Below, one piece after another: positions 20,229 through 30,794 of a stretch of DNA of 49,964 nt (the stretch's first letter is position 1; each line of letters begins with the position of its first letter). The stretch is from assembly GCA_019745565.1 (NCBI GenBank), contig JAIESW010000020.1, positions 1 to 49,964 of the forward strand. The letters run 5' to 3'. Made by a program: the position numbers and the translations under genes. This DNA is from Burkholderiales bacterium. GTDB taxonomy: Bacteria > Pseudomonadota > Gammaproteobacteria > Burkholderiales > Ga0077523. The notes beneath the pieces are model-generated. The model saw only the letters and a program-made list of their open reading frames with translations, ran no database searches and had not been told where the DNA came from.

Positions 20229-20244
20229 TCTGACAACTGTCAGA
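20229..20244. promoter_or_regulatory. 16-base palindrome upstream of the membrane cyclase; candidate operator
   Basis: TCTGACA and TGTCAGA are exact inverted copies separated by AC, 36 bases upstream of the cyclase ATG. It lies next to a T-run (GTTTTTTGCG) and is AT-richer than its surroundings. The symmetry suits binding by a dimeric regulator. No known regulator site was matched with confidence. Confidence 0.45.
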
Positions 20245-20280
20245 TTTCGGGCATCGGGCTTGCTTGCAGGTGCCAGGGTC

Positions 20281-21663
20281 ATGAACTACCCTAGCTCGCC
20301 TCCGGAGTCGCTCCGGGTCCCGATCCCCCAGCAACGCCCTGTACTGATGGCGATTCCCGGAACGTCCCCCCGTACTGCCGAGCCGACCGCCAAGAAAGCG
20401 TCTTGGCTGGAGCGCATCGGCAAAGCTGCGATCGACCCGTCGGATTCCGACGAATTGCGGTTGCGGAAGACCCTGTTGCTGCTCGCATCGGGGCTCATGA
20501 ACATCGCCGCCTTCCTCTGGCTGGCGATCTACTGGCTCATGGGGCTCAAGCTGCCCACCAGCCTGCCGCTCGGCTACCAGTTCGCCTCGGCCGTGCTGCT
20601 GGTCTACTACCTCAAGACCAAGAATTTCGATCACTACCGGATCCTGCAGCTGGCGCTGTTCCTGTTCGTCCCGTTTGCGATTCAGTGGTCCATCGGCAGC
20701 TTCGTGAGTTCGTCGGGCATCGTGCTGCTTGCCCTGCTGGCGCCCATCGGAGCGATGGTGGTGTACGGGCACCGCGAGTCGATTCCCTGGTTCGTCGCGT
20801 ACGCCGTGCTTACCGTGATGTCGGGCGTGTTCGACTACTTCCTCGCCGAGGGCAACCAGTCCGGCGTGCCGATGAAGACCGTGGCGGTCTTCTTCGTGCT
20901 GAACTTCACCATCCTTTCGACGGTGGTGTTCCTGCTGCTGCGCTACTTCGTGCAGCAGAAGGACCTCTACCAGAGCGAGCTCGCGCAGCAGCACGAACTG
21001 GTGCGCATCGAACGCGAGAAGTCGGAGACCCTGCTCACCAGCATCCTGCCGACGCATATCGCCGAGCGCCTCAAGAACGAACAGACCACCATCGCCGACG
21101 GCTTCGCGGACGTCACCGTGATGTTCGCGGACATCGTGAACTTCACCCGTCTCGCGGAAGAACTCACACCGAGCGAAGTGGTGAGCTTCCTGAATGACGT
21201 CTTCACGCGGCTCGACCATCTGTGCTCGCGGCACGGACTCTCGAAGATCAAGACCATCGGGGACGCCTACATGGTGGCCGGCGGCCTGTCCGAGGGGAGC
21301 CAGTACTACGTGGACGCGATCGCCGACATGGCGCTCGAACTGCAGGACGTGGTGCGCCACGACCGCAACTTCAGCCGCTACAACGTCTCGTTCCACGTAG
21401 GCATCGCGACCGGGCCGGCGGTGGCCGGCGTCATCGGCGCCACGCGCTTCATCTACGACGTGTGGGGCGATACCGTCAACGTGGCCTCGCGCATCACCTC
21501 GGAAGCCCCGGGCGGGAACATCGTGGTGGACAAGACCACCTTCCGCCGTCTCGGCAACCGCTACGAGTTCGGCGAGCCGCGCAACGTGGTGTTCAAGGGC
21601 AAGGGCGAGCTTGCGGTCTACCAGCTGATCGGCAAGAAGCTCGACGCTGCTGCCGCCGGCTGA
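20281..21663 (+). CDS. Membrane-bound class III adenylate cyclase
   Basis: This 460-residue protein has a short soluble N-terminus, six predicted transmembrane helices in about residues 70-240 and a C-terminal class III catalytic domain (about 265-450). This six-helix plan recalls mycobacterial Rv1625c and half of a mammalian membrane cyclase. Catalytic residues are complete: metal aspartates D284 (FADIVNFT) and D328 (KTIGD), adenine-selecting K324 and D397, and N400/R404 (GDTVNVASR). It should make cAMP as a homodimer at the inner membrane. The ATG at 20281 is favoured; ATG 20347 is possible. The TGA at 21661-21663 abuts the glnE stop, giving the hexamer TGATCA with no gap. Confidence 0.93.
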   Translation: MNYPSSPPESLRVPIPQQRPVLMAIPGTSPRTAEPTAKKASWLERIGKAAIDPSDSDELRLRKTLLLLASGLMNIAAFLWLAIYWLMGLKLPTSLPLGYQFASAVLLVYYLKTKNFDHYRILQLALFLFVPFAIQWSIGSFVSSSGIVLLALLAPIGAMVVYGHRESIPWFVAYAVLTVMSGVFDYFLAEGNQSGVPMKTVAVFFVLNFTILSTVVFLLLRYFVQQKDLYQSELAQQHELVRIEREKSETLLTSILPTHIAERLKNEQTTIADGFADVTVMFADIVNFTRLAEELTPSEVVSFLNDVFTRLDHLCSRHGLSKIKTIGDAYMVAGGLSEGSQYYVDAIADMALELQDVVRHDRNFSRYNVSFHVGIATGPAVAGVIGATRFIYDVWGDTVNVASRITSEAPGGNIVVDKTTFRRLGNRYEFGEPRNVVFKGKGELAVYQLIGKKLDAAAAG

Positions 21664-24351
21664 TCAGCCGCCCAGCACCGAAGCCCAGAGCGCCAGCACC
21701 GTGGCGCGCTCGGCGGTGAATTCCTCGGGTTCCACCCGCGCGTACTGATCGCCCCGCAGGCGCAGCGCGTGTTGCGCGCGCCGGTACTCGCGATAGGCAT
21801 CGCCGCTCTGCACGCCGAGATCGGCATCGATCAGCCCGAGGTCGCCTGCGAGCCGCAGCAACGCGATGTTGCCGATGTTGCCGGTGAGTTCCGTGTGCTC
21901 TCGGGAATGGGCCAGCACGAGGTATTGCACAGCGAATTCGACGTCGACGATGCCGCCGGGATCGTGCTTCAGATCGAACATCCCGGAGGGATTGGGATGG
22001 CCTTCGCGCATGCGGTCGCGCATGGCGACAACCTCCTTGCGCAGCGCTTCGCGTTCCCGTGACAAGCGCAGCACGTCGATGCGCAACTGTTCGAATGCGG
22101 CACCGATGGCGGTGTCGCCCGCGACGAAGCGCGCGCGGGTGAGGGCCTGGTGCTCCCACACCCAGGCCTGGGTCCGTTGATAGGTTTCGAAGGCGTCGAA
22201 GCGGCTCACCAGGAGCCCGCTCGCGCCGTCGGGTCGCAGTCTGAGATCGGTCTCGTACAGCGTGCCTGCCCCGGTGAAGCTGGTGAGCCAGGTGTTGATG
22301 CGTTGCGCGAGGCGCGCATAGTTCTCCGGCGCTTCCGGGGCATCGTCGCGGTAAAGGAAGATGAGATCCAGGTCGCTCGCATAGCCGAGTTCCTTGCCCC
22401 CGAACTTGCCGTAGGCGACCACGGCGAACAGCGGATCGTCGCGATGGCGCGTGCGGACGTGATGCCAGGCGATCGAGACCACGTGCCGGAGGATGCGCGT
22501 TGCGAGTTCGCTCAGATGATCCGACAGCCGCTCCAGCGTGACGGCCCCCGCCAGATCGAGCGCCAGCAGCCGGAACGTCTGCGCGTGCTTGAAGTTGCGC
22601 AGGAGATCCATCTGCCGCTCGGTGTTGCCCGCGTTCGCGGCCAGATCCGCCGTCAGGCGCGCATCGAGGGCGGGCCAGTCCGGCTCCGCGAGCTGATGCG
22701 GATCGAGCAGCTCGTCGAGCAGCATCGGGTGGCGGGCGAGATAGTCCGCGGCCCATGACGATAGCGACACGAGGCGCGCGACCGACTCCAGCGCCTGCGG
22801 AAACTCGATCAGCAGCGCCAGATACGATTCGCGCCGCCCGATGCTGTCGATGATGGCGAGCAGGCGCTCGAACGTGGTACTGGCGGGGGGAAATTCGGAC
22901 GCCGCGCGCAGCAGCCGCGGCAGCAATCGATCGACCCGCGCCTGCCCCGATGCCGACATGCGCCGGAATCGCACGCTGCCGCGAAGCTCGGCGATGCGTC
23001 CCAAAGTCGCCTGGGGATTCTCGTAGCCGAGTTCGGCCAGGCTCGCCAACGTCTGCGGATCGTCGGGTGCGGCGGAGGCCACCGACTCGAGCGCATCGCC
23101 GTCGCCGATGGTGCGGCTTTCCGAGAATAGCGCTTCGAACTGTCGTGCGACGTCGTCGCGATGCAGATCCAGGTGATCGAGGAGGTCCGGCCAGTCGCGG
23201 CAGTTCATGGCCGTGGCGATGCGGGCGCGATCCTCCTCCGAGGCGGGCAGGGTCTGGGTCTGCTGATCGTCCAGGTATTGCAGCCGGTGCTCCAGATCGC
23301 GCAGGAAGCGATAGGCCGTCTCGAGCTTCGGCAGGACGCTGACCGGGATCAGCCCGCGCTGCGCGATGGCGCGCAGCGCCGCGACGGTGGGCCGAATGCG
23401 GAGCCCAGGGTCGCGACCGCCGCGGATCAGCTGGAAGACCTGGGCGGTGAACTCGATCTCGCGGATGCCGCCCGGGCCCAGCTTGATGTTGTCGGCCATG
23501 TCGCGGCGCTTCACCTCGTCGCGGATCTGGCTGTGGAGTTCGCGCATCGACTGGATCGCGCCGAAATCGAGATGACGCCGGTAGACGAACGGCGTGACGA
23601 TCGCCATCAGCTCCGTCTCGCGGTCGCCGGTCAAGGCGCGGCCCTTCACCCACGCATAGCGCTCCCACGGGCGCCCCTGCGCCGTGAAGTACTGCTCGAG
23701 CGTGTCGAAGCTCACGGCGAGCGGACCGCTCTCGCCGTAGGGCCGCAGCCGCATGTCCACCCGGAACACGAAGCCGTCCTCGGTCGGTTCGTTCAACGCG
23801 CCGATCAGCTTGCGACCAAGCCGCGTGAAGTACTCATGGCACGACAGCGGTCGCGCACCGGTGGTCTCGCCGTCTTCCGGGTAGACGAAGACCAGATCCA
23901 CGTCGGAGGAGGCGTTGAGATCGCCGCCGCCCAGCTTGCCCATGCCGACCACGATGAGCTGCTGGCGGGCCCCGTCGCGAGTGCGGGGCTCGCCGTGGGT
24001 CGCGACCAGCCAGGCATCGAGGCGCGCCAGTGCGAACGCAATGGTGGTCTCGGCCAGCGCGGTGATGGTCGCGGTCACTTCCTCGAGGGTTGCGAGACCG
24101 CCGAGATCGCGCGTGAGCGTGTGCAGCAGCACGCGGGCACGCAGCCGCCGCAACGCGCGCGCGAGGGCCGCTTCGTCGCTCGGTGGCGCCGCTTCCAGTT
24201 CGGCCAGCATGCGCTGAGCCGTCCAAGGTACGGCAAGGGACGCATCGTCCAGCAGATCGGGTTCGCGGTCGAGCAGGCGGCGTGCGTAGCGCGACAGCGC
24301 GCGGGCCCGCTCGCGCGGATGGGAGAAAGCTTCGGGCTGGTCGGGTGTCAC
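21664..24351 (-). CDS. glnE: Bifunctional glutamine synthetase adenylyltransferase/adenylyl-removing enzyme
   Basis: GlnE adenylylates glutamine synthetase when nitrogen is ample and removes AMP when it is scarce, under PII control. The 895 residues hold two nucleotidyltransferase domains: N-terminal adenylyl-removing with GKLGGGDLNASSDVDLVFVY, and C-terminal adenylyl-transferring with GKFGGKELGYASDLDLIFLY, joined by helical regions (DNIKLGPGGIREIEF and DLKHDPGGIVDVEF are the paired repeats). Both catalytic D-x-D motifs are intact. It is slightly shorter than the E. coli enzyme (about 945). The start is GTG 24351. It is convergent with the cyclase and divergent from yhdP. Confidence 0.97.
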   Translation of the reverse strand: MTPDQPEAFSHPRERARALSRYARRLLDREPDLLDDASLAVPWTAQRMLAELEAAPPSDEAALARALRRLRARVLLHTLTRDLGGLATLEEVTATITALAETTIAFALARLDAWLVATHGEPRTRDGARQQLIVVGMGKLGGGDLNASSDVDLVFVYPEDGETTGARPLSCHEYFTRLGRKLIGALNEPTEDGFVFRVDMRLRPYGESGPLAVSFDTLEQYFTAQGRPWERYAWVKGRALTGDRETELMAIVTPFVYRRHLDFGAIQSMRELHSQIRDEVKRRDMADNIKLGPGGIREIEFTAQVFQLIRGGRDPGLRIRPTVAALRAIAQRGLIPVSVLPKLETAYRFLRDLEHRLQYLDDQQTQTLPASEEDRARIATAMNCRDWPDLLDHLDLHRDDVARQFEALFSESRTIGDGDALESVASAAPDDPQTLASLAELGYENPQATLGRIAELRGSVRFRRMSASGQARVDRLLPRLLRAASEFPPASTTFERLLAIIDSIGRRESYLALLIEFPQALESVARLVSLSSWAADYLARHPMLLDELLDPHQLAEPDWPALDARLTADLAANAGNTERQMDLLRNFKHAQTFRLLALDLAGAVTLERLSDHLSELATRILRHVVSIAWHHVRTRHRDDPLFAVVAYGKFGGKELGYASDLDLIFLYRDDAPEAPENYARLAQRINTWLTSFTGAGTLYETDLRLRPDGASGLLVSRFDAFETYQRTQAWVWEHQALTRARFVAGDTAIGAAFEQLRIDVLRLSREREALRKEVVAMRDRMREGHPNPSGMFDLKHDPGGIVDVEFAVQYLVLAHSREHTELTGNIGNIALLRLAGDLGLIDADLGVQSGDAYREYRRAQHALRLRGDQYARVEPEEFTAERATVLALWASVLGG

Positions 24352-24571
24352 GGTAAACTTACGCGCGAGGTCGCGGTCATTCCTTCATGGGTCGCCGGAG
24401 CGCTCGGGCTCGCAACGCTGGCCAAGGGGCCGCCATAGTCCGCGGCGCCATGCCGGCGAAACAGCGGCAACAGCGGGTCGGGAGGCGGATTCTACGGTCC
24501 GATTCCATGGTCCTGATGGTGGGTCCGTCCGAGCAGCCCGAAAGACCGCACCGCCGATCCGTCCCGCTCCC

Positions 24572-27500
24572 GTGTTTCGCCGCCACCACTTCCATCTCGC
24601 CTGGCACGTCACCGTCCACACCTACCGGGTGCTGACGTGGGCGGTGCTGATCGCCGGGTTCGCGTTCGCGGCGCTGATGCTGGGTGTGCGCTACTACGTG
24701 CTGCCGGACATCGATCGCTATCGCCCGTGGATCGAGTCGGGGGTGAGCCGGGCGACCGGCCAGAGGGTGACCATCGCGCGCGCCTCGGGCACGTGGTCGG
24801 GCTACCGCCCCAGCCTCAAGCTGGACGGCATCGTGGTCTACGACCGCGAGAACCGGCCGGCTCTCGAACTCGGCCACGTCGAAGCGACGCTCGCGTTGCG
24901 CTCGGCGCTGGTGGGTGAGGTGCGCCTGCATGCGCTCGTCATCGACCGGCCCGACCTCACGGTCCGGCGCGACGCCGCCGGCCTTCTCACCGTCGCTGGC
25001 TTTCCGGTGGAGACCGGAGATTCGCGGAGCGGCTTCAGCGACTGGCTGTTGAAGCAGGCCGAGATCCAGATCCGGGGAGCGAGTCTCATCTGGATCGACG
25101 AGCAGCGCGGCGCGCCGCCGCTCAAGTTGGACGAGGTGGACTTCGTTCTGGTCAACGAGGGCCGCGAGCACCGCTTCGGTCTCAGTTTTTCGCCGCCGGC
25201 CGAAGTCGGATCGAGCGTGGACGTCCGTGGCGACTTCCGGCGCACCGCCGCTGCCGGGTTGGCGGCCTGGCGCGGCAGCCTGTACGCGAGGACGGCGTTC
25301 ATCGCGGTGTCCGCCGGAAAGGCCTGGATCGACCTGCCCATCGAGGTGGACGGCGGCGTCGCCGATGTCGAAGCCTGGGCCGACGTGGCCGAAGGCAAGT
25401 TGACGCGGCTCATCGCGGATCTGCGTGTGGCGGGGTTGCAGGCCACCCTGGGCGAGGGCCTGGCGCCGCTCGAGATCGCCGGCCTGCAGGGACGGCTGGC
25501 GTTCACGCGCGGTGCCGGCGGTTTCGAGGTCGCCGGCCAGCGGCTGTCGCTGGTGCTGGCGAACGGGACTGCGCTCGGCCCGACGGACTGGATGTTCCGG
25601 CGCCAGCCCGCCGCGGGTCAGCAACCGGGCGGCTTCCAGGTGCAGGCCGATCGGCTCGATCTCAATGCGCTGGCCGCCATCGCCGGCAGCCTGCCGCTCG
25701 ATGCGGCGCTGCGCGAACGGTTGGCGCAGGCTCAACCGCGCGGCCGGGTCGATGGCCTGCGGCTGGCGTGGGACAACGAATCGGTCAGGACCGGTCGCTT
25801 CGATCTGCAGGCGACGCTGCGCAACGTTGCCGTCGCGCCCAACGGAACGCTGCCCGGCATCAGTGGCCTGAACGGCCGCATCACCTCGGATCGCAACGGC
25901 GGCAAGGCCGAGGTGGACGCGAGCGGTCTGGTGCTCACCATGCCGACGGCATTCGAACGGCCCTTGGGATTCGATCTTTTCAAGGCGCAGGTGGAATGGA
26001 GCCGGGCGTCAGGGCCGCTTTCGGTGCGCATCGTCCGCGCCGTCTTCGCGAACGCGGAGTTGTCCGGCATGGCCGCGGGGACCTTTCAGCGCGGATCGGA
26101 CGGCCCCGGGGTCGTCGACTTCACCGCGCAGTTCGCGCGGATCGAAGCCGCGGCGGTCGTGCACTACGTTCCGCTGGAGGTCGGCCCCAACACCCGTCAG
26201 TGGCTTGCGAACGCGTTCGAGACAGGCTCGGCCAAGGACGTGAAGTGCCGTCTGCAGGGCAACCTCGCCGACTTTCCGTTCGACAAACCAGGCAAGACAG
26301 GCGTGTTCGACATCACGGCCAACCTCGAGAACATCAAGCTCAGGTTCGCCCCTGGCTGGCCCACCGTGGACGACGCGAACGGCACCATCCACTTCCGCGG
26401 GGCACGCATGGAGGTCGATGCCGTCGGGCGGATCATGGGCGTCGCTCTCGGCCGCACTTCCGCCGTGATTCCGGAACTGTCGCCGAACGATCCGATGCTC
26501 GAGATCAAAGGTGGCGGCGAAGGTCAGACGCAGGCCTTTCTCGATTTCGTCGAAGGCAGCCCGGTGAGCCGGATGATCGGCGGGTTCACCCGCGGCCTGA
26601 AGGCGCAGGGCAATGGCAAGCTGGCACTGGAACTGCGCATTCCCCTGGACCGGGGACGCGATACGTTGGTCGCCGGCACCTACCAGTTCGTGGACAACCG
26701 CATCACCGGCAGTGCTTCCATCCCAGACATGGCGAACCTGAACGGGATGCTCGCCTTCACCGACAACGGTGCGAAGCTCACCAACGCGACCGCGAACATC
26801 TTCGACGGGCCGACGCGGTTCAGCGTGGTCACCGAGGCGGGTGGGGCAGTGACGGTGAATGCGAACGGCCACGCCAACCTGGGACGCCTGCAGCGCGCGC
26901 TCGGCAACCCCTGGCTCGGCTACGCGGAGGGCGAGACCGACTGGAAGGCGCGTGCCGTCATGCGCAAGGGCACGAGCGAACTGTCGCTGGAGAGCGAGCT
27001 CACGGGCGTGGCCCTCAAGCTGCCGCCGCCGCTCGCGAAAGGCGCAGCGGAAGCGGTTCCGCTGCGGGTGCAGAAGCGCACGCGGCCGGGCGAGGAGATC
27101 CTGCAGGTCTCTCTGGGTCAGCGCTTGTCCGCGATCTTCGCACTCGACCCTGCCGCGAAGGAGACCTCGGTCGAGCGCGGCTCGGTCGATTTCGGCCCCA
27201 ACGCGAAGCTCCCCGATGCGCCGGGCATCGTGATCACGGGCGCATTCGATCTCGTCGACGTGGATGCCTGGCTCGACCTGCGCGACTCGGCCCACGCGCG
27301 CGGCAACGATCCACCGCAGGGCATCGACGTGGTCGCCCTCGACCTGCAGGCGAAGGAGGTGGAAGCCTTCGGCCGGACCCTGCACGACGTGGCCCTGCGG
27401 GTGAACCGCAAGACCGATCTTTGGGACGGGCACGTCGCGAGCCGGGAAGTGGCGGGCGACATCGACTGGTTGCCGGGCGGCAAGGGCAAGCTCGTGGCGC

Positions 27501-28405
27501 GCCTCGTGCGGCTCAACATTCCCGATCCCGACGCGCCGTCGGTGCTCGACGGCGGGGAGCCGGTCGCGGGGCGCGATCTGCCGGCTTTCGACGTGACCGC
27601 GGACAGTTTCCAGTTCGGCGGCATGGACTTCGGGGCCCTGGTGCTCAAGGCCACGCCGAACGGGCCGGTCTGGCAGGTGGAGCGGCTCGAACTGCGCAAT
27701 CCCGATTTCGATTTCTCCGCGACCGGAGCGTGGCAATCGGTGCGCGGCACGCCTCGCACGAGCCTCTCGGCCACGCTCAAGGTGAACGACGCCGGCGCCT
27801 TCTTCCGCCGCATCAAGCGGCCTGAGGGCGTCGCAGGCGGCAAGTCGACCCTCACGGGCAACGTGGACTGGGTCGGTCTGCCGTATCGCCTGGACTATCC
27901 GACCTTGAACGGGGATCTCAAGCTCGACGTCGAGAAGGGGCGGTTCCTGAAGCTCGAGCCCGGCATCGGCCGCCTGCTCGGCGTGGTCAGCCTGCAGTCG
28001 CTGCCGCGCCGCGTCTCGCTCGATTTCAAGGACGTGTTCAGCGAAGGGTTCGCCTTCGACAGCATCAACGGCACGCTCACCATCAAGAACGGCGTGATGC
28101 GCACCGGTGACATGCGGATGATCGGCGCCGCGGCGCGCGTGAACATGAAGGGCGACGTGGACACCGTGAAGGAAACGCAGGCCCTCGAGGTGCGCGTGGT
28201 CCCGTCCATCAGCGACAGCGTGGCGGTGGGGACGGCATTGGTGAACCCCGCCGTCGGCCTCGCCACTTTTCTGGTAGGCAAGGCGCTCAAGGATCCGCTG
28301 GATCAGTTCATCGCGTTCGAATACAAGATCACGGGAAGCTGGACCGATCCGGTGGTCGCCAAGGTGCAGCGGCCGCAGGAGCCCGTCCCGGGCCGTCAGC
28401 GGTAA
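24572..28405 (+). CDS. yhdP: YhdP-family AsmA-like envelope protein (DUF3971)
   Basis: This 1277-residue protein has one N-terminal membrane anchor (about 21-45) and a very long periplasmic part rich in beta strands, as in the YhdP/TamB/YdbH AsmA-like proteins. In E. coli these are needed for phospholipid transport from the inner to the outer membrane. Seen: the DUF3971-like N-terminal segment after RYYVLPDIDRYRPWIE, repeated amphipathic strand units, and the conserved C-terminal AsmA-like region ending in GVVSLQSLPRRVSLDFKDVFSEGFAFDSINGT. The GTG start at 24572 precedes the anchor. It is followed at 30 bases by the nitrilase gene and then tldD, a common betaproteobacterial order. Confidence 0.93.
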   Translation: MFRRHHFHLAWHVTVHTYRVLTWAVLIAGFAFAALMLGVRYYVLPDIDRYRPWIESGVSRATGQRVTIARASGTWSGYRPSLKLDGIVVYDRENRPALELGHVEATLALRSALVGEVRLHALVIDRPDLTVRRDAAGLLTVAGFPVETGDSRSGFSDWLLKQAEIQIRGASLIWIDEQRGAPPLKLDEVDFVLVNEGREHRFGLSFSPPAEVGSSVDVRGDFRRTAAAGLAAWRGSLYARTAFIAVSAGKAWIDLPIEVDGGVADVEAWADVAEGKLTRLIADLRVAGLQATLGEGLAPLEIAGLQGRLAFTRGAGGFEVAGQRLSLVLANGTALGPTDWMFRRQPAAGQQPGGFQVQADRLDLNALAAIAGSLPLDAALRERLAQAQPRGRVDGLRLAWDNESVRTGRFDLQATLRNVAVAPNGTLPGISGLNGRITSDRNGGKAEVDASGLVLTMPTAFERPLGFDLFKAQVEWSRASGPLSVRIVRAVFANAELSGMAAGTFQRGSDGPGVVDFTAQFARIEAAAVVHYVPLEVGPNTRQWLANAFETGSAKDVKCRLQGNLADFPFDKPGKTGVFDITANLENIKLRFAPGWPTVDDANGTIHFRGARMEVDAVGRIMGVALGRTSAVIPELSPNDPMLEIKGGGEGQTQAFLDFVEGSPVSRMIGGFTRGLKAQGNGKLALELRIPLDRGRDTLVAGTYQFVDNRITGSASIPDMANLNGMLAFTDNGAKLTNATANIFDGPTRFSVVTEAGGAVTVNANGHANLGRLQRALGNPWLGYAEGETDWKARAVMRKGTSELSLESELTGVALKLPPPLAKGAAEAVPLRVQKRTRPGEEILQVSLGQRLSAIFALDPAAKETSVERGSVDFGPNAKLPDAPGIVITGAFDLVDVDAWLDLRDSAHARGNDPPQGIDVVALDLQAKEVEAFGRTLHDVALRVNRKTDLWDGHVASREVAGDIDWLPGGKGKLVARLVRLNIPDPDAPSVLDGGEPVAGRDLPAFDVTADSFQFGGMDFGALVLKATPNGPVWQVERLELRNPDFDFSATGAWQSVRGTPRTSLSATLKVNDAGAFFRRIKRPEGVAGGKSTLTGNVDWVGLPYRLDYPTLNGDLKLDVEKGRFLKLEPGIGRLLGVVSLQSLPRRVSLDFKDVFSEGFAFDSINGTLTIKNGVMRTGDMRMIGAAARVNMKGDVDTVKETQALEVRVVPSISDSVAVGTALVNPAVGLATFLVGKALKDPLDQFIAFEYKITGSWTDPVVAKVQRPQEPVPGRQR

Positions 28406-28435
28406 ACTCAGCGGTCCGAACGCACTCCAACCGCA

Positions 28436-29299
28436 ATGCCGGACGAGCAACTCCATTCCCAGCCGAAGTCGGAATCAGGCGCAGCACCAGGTCCATTCCG
28501 TATGGCCGCGATCCAGACGGTCTCCGGTCCGGACGTCGCGGTGAACCTGTCGCGAGCCGGCGATTTGATCGCCGAGGCGGCGGCCGGCGGTGCGCAGCTG
28601 GTCGCGCTGCCCGAGTACTTCGGCATCATGGGCATGAAGGACACCGACAAGGTGGCCGCGCGCGAACGCGACGGCGACGGGCCGATCCAGCGGTTTCTCG
28701 CGGAAACCGCGCAGCGTCACGGTCTCTGGGTGCTGGGCGGTTCGGTGCCGCTCGAATCGCCGGTCGAGGGCAAGGTCTACAACGCCAGCCTGCTGTACGA
28801 CGACCGCGGCGAGCGGGTGGTGCGCTACGACAAGATCCATCTGTTCGGACTGGATCTGGGGACCGAGAAGTTCACCGAGGCCCGCACCATCACGCCCGGC
28901 CGTGACGTGAAGACCGCTGCCTCGCCCTTCGGCCGGCTCGGCCTGTCCATCTGCTACGACGTGCGCTTTCCCGAGCTGTACCGCGCCATGGGTGCGGTGG
29001 ACATCATCTTCGTGCCGTCCGCATTCACGGCGACCACCGGCCGTGCCCACTGGGAGCCGCTGCTGCGGGCGCGGGCCATCGAGAACCTCGCCTGGGTGAT
29101 CGCTCCGGCCCAGGGCGGAATCCACCCGAATGGCCGCGAGACCCACGGCCACAGCATGATCGTCGATCCCTGGGGCACGGTGGTCGCCGAACGCGCCCGC
29201 GAGCCCGGGGTGGTGATGGCCGAAATCGACCCCACGTTCCAGGCACGCATGCGCACCAGCCTGCCGGCGCTGCAGCACCGCACCCTGGCCGGCCCCTGA
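28436..29299 (+). CDS. Nitrilase-superfamily carbon-nitrogen hydrolase (Nit1/deaminated glutathione amidase type)
   Basis: This 287-residue cytosolic enzyme has the catalytic triad E60 (ALPEYFG), K133 (YDKIHLFG) and C173 ([13 protein letters not shown]). The [11 protein letters not shown] motif and size put it in the Nit1/Nit2 branch, whose members hydrolyse deaminated glutathione or omega-amidates. Substrate preference cannot be settled from sequence. ATG 28436 is used; the first 20 residues (Ser/Pro-rich) precede the conserved FRMAAIQ start, and a shorter form is conceivable. It lies between yhdP and tldD with gaps of 30 and 28 bases, so it is probably cotranscribed. Confidence 0.92.
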   Translation: MPDEQLHSQPKSESGAAPGPFRMAAIQTVSGPDVAVNLSRAGDLIAEAAAGGAQLVALPEYFGIMGMKDTDKVAARERDGDGPIQRFLAETAQRHGLWVLGGSVPLESPVEGKVYNASLLYDDRGERVVRYDKIHLFGLDLGTEKFTEARTITPGRDVKTAASPFGRLGLSICYDVRFPELYRAMGAVDIIFVPSAFTATTGRAHWEPLLRARAIENLAWVIAPAQGGIHPNGRETHGHSMIVDPWGTVVAERAREPGVVMAEIDPTFQARMRTSLPALQHRTLAGP

Positions 29300-29327
29300 C
29301 CCCTCATCCCCTCGGTTCCGCCTTTCC

Positions 29328-30794
29328 ATGACTGTGACCCTCGAACAGCTCCGCGTCCCCGAACTTTCGCTCGCCACCGCCAACGACACGCTGCTCGCGC
29401 CCTACGGCCTGGAGCTTGCGGCACTGGAGCCCGTGTTCGGCCAGATCATGAGTCACCAGGCGGACTATGCCGATCTGTACTTCCAGTACACGCGCAGCGA
29501 GGGCTGGAGCCTGGAGGAGGGCAAGGTCAAGTCCGGCAGCTTCGCCATCGACCAGGGCGTGGGTGTGCGCGTGGTGGCCGGCGAGAAGACCGCCTTCGCG
29601 TATTCCGACGACATCAGCCTGCCGGCGCTCGAATCGGCGGCCCGCGCCACCCGGGCGATCGCGCGCCAGGGCGCTCAGCGACGCGCTGCGGTCGCTCGAC
29701 GCGGTGTGGGCCGCGAGCTGTATGCGCCCCACGATCCGCTGGCGAGCCTGCCCGACACCGCGAAGGTGGCGCTGCTCGAACGCCTGGAAGGCTTTGCCCG
29801 CGCCGTCGATCCGCGCGTGAAGCAGGTCATCGCCGGCCTGGCGGGCGAGTACGAAGTGGTTCTCGTTGCGCGCAGCGACGGCCTGACGGCCGCCGACGTG
29901 CGGCCGCTGGTGCGGTTGTCCGTGCAGGTGATCGCGGAGGATGGCGGGCGGCGCGAGCAGGGTTCGGCCGGCGGCGGCGGTCGTTTCGACTATGCCTATT
30001 TCACCGACGACGTGCTGCGCGACTATGCGCAGAAGGCCGTGCATCAGGCGCTGATCAATCTCGAAGCACGACCGGCACCGGCCGGGACGATGACGGTGGT
30101 GTTGGGCCCCGGCTGGCCTGGCATCCTGCTGCACGAGGCCATCGGCCATGGCCTGGAAGGCGACTTCAACCGCAAGGGCACTTCGGCCTTCAGCGGGCGC
30201 ATCGGCGAGCGCGTGGCCGCGCCGGGCGTCACGGTGGTGGACGACGGCACCATCGCGCGAAGGCGCGGATCGCTCAACGTGGATGACGAGGGCAACCCGA
30301 CGCAATGCACGACGCTGATCGAGAACGGCGTGCTGAAGGGCTACATCCAGGACTCGCTCAACGCGCGCCTGATGGGCGTGCCGGTCACCGGCAACGGCCG
30401 GCGCGAGTCGTACGCACACATCCCGATGCCGCGCATGACCAACACCTACATGCTGAACGGCGACAAGGATCCGCAGGAGATCATCAAGTCGGTGAAGCGC
30501 GGGCTCTACGCCGTCAACTTCGGCGGTGGTCAGGTGGACATCGTGAGCGGCAAGTTCGTCTTCAGCGCCGCGGAGGCGTTCATGATCGAGGACGGCAAGG
30601 TCACCTACCCGGTGAAGGGGGCGACCCTGATCGGCAACGGCCCCGAAGTGCTGAAGCACGTCTCCATGATCGGCAACGACATGGGACTGGACCCGGGCGT
30701 GGGCACCTGCGGCAAGGACGGCCAGAGCGTGCCGGTTGGCGTGGGGCAGCCGACGCTGAAGATCGACGGGTTGACGGTGGGCGGTACAGCGTAA
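29328..30794 (+). CDS. tldD: Metalloprotease TldD
   Basis: TldD pairs with PmbA/TldE to form a zinc protease that degrades unfolded peptides and matures microcins; pmbA is not in the window. The 488 residues match the family. The metal motif HEAIGH (H269, E270, H274) lies in [14 protein letters not shown], and the C-terminal [40 protein letters not shown] region is typical. ATG 29328 fits the conserved N-terminus. The stop-codon region is duplicated in the repeats that follow (30783-31040). Confidence 0.96.
   Translation: MTVTLEQLRVPELSLATANDTLLAPYGLELAALEPVFGQIMSHQADYADLYFQYTRSEGWSLEEGKVKSGSFAIDQGVGVRVVAGEKTAFAYSDDISLPALESAARATRAIARQGAQRRAAVARRGVGRELYAPHDPLASLPDTAKVALLERLEGFARAVDPRVKQVIAGLAGEYEVVLVARSDGLTAADVRPLVRLSVQVIAEDGGRREQGSAGGGGRFDYAYFTDDVLRDYAQKAVHQALINLEARPAPAGTMTVVLGPGWPGILLHEAIGHGLEGDFNRKGTSAFSGRIGERVAAPGVTVVDDGTIARRRGSLNVDDEGNPTQCTTLIENGVLKGYIQDSLNARLMGVPVTGNGRRESYAHIPMPRMTNTYMLNGDKDPQEIIKSVKRGLYAVNFGGGQVDIVSGKFVFSAAEAFMIEDGKVTYPVKGATLIGNGPEVLKHVSMIGNDMGLDPGVGTCGKDGQSVPVGVGQPTLKIDGLTVGGTA

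Noticed and set aside
19012..21396. A 794-codon minus-strand frame around ilvE
   Set aside because: IlvE homology starts at 19932; the rest lies antisense to the membrane cyclase, which has clear family motifs.
24387..24635. An 82-codon plus-strand frame before yhdP
   Set aside because: Low-complexity Arg/Ser-rich product with no ribosome-binding site, overlapping the yhdP start in another frame.
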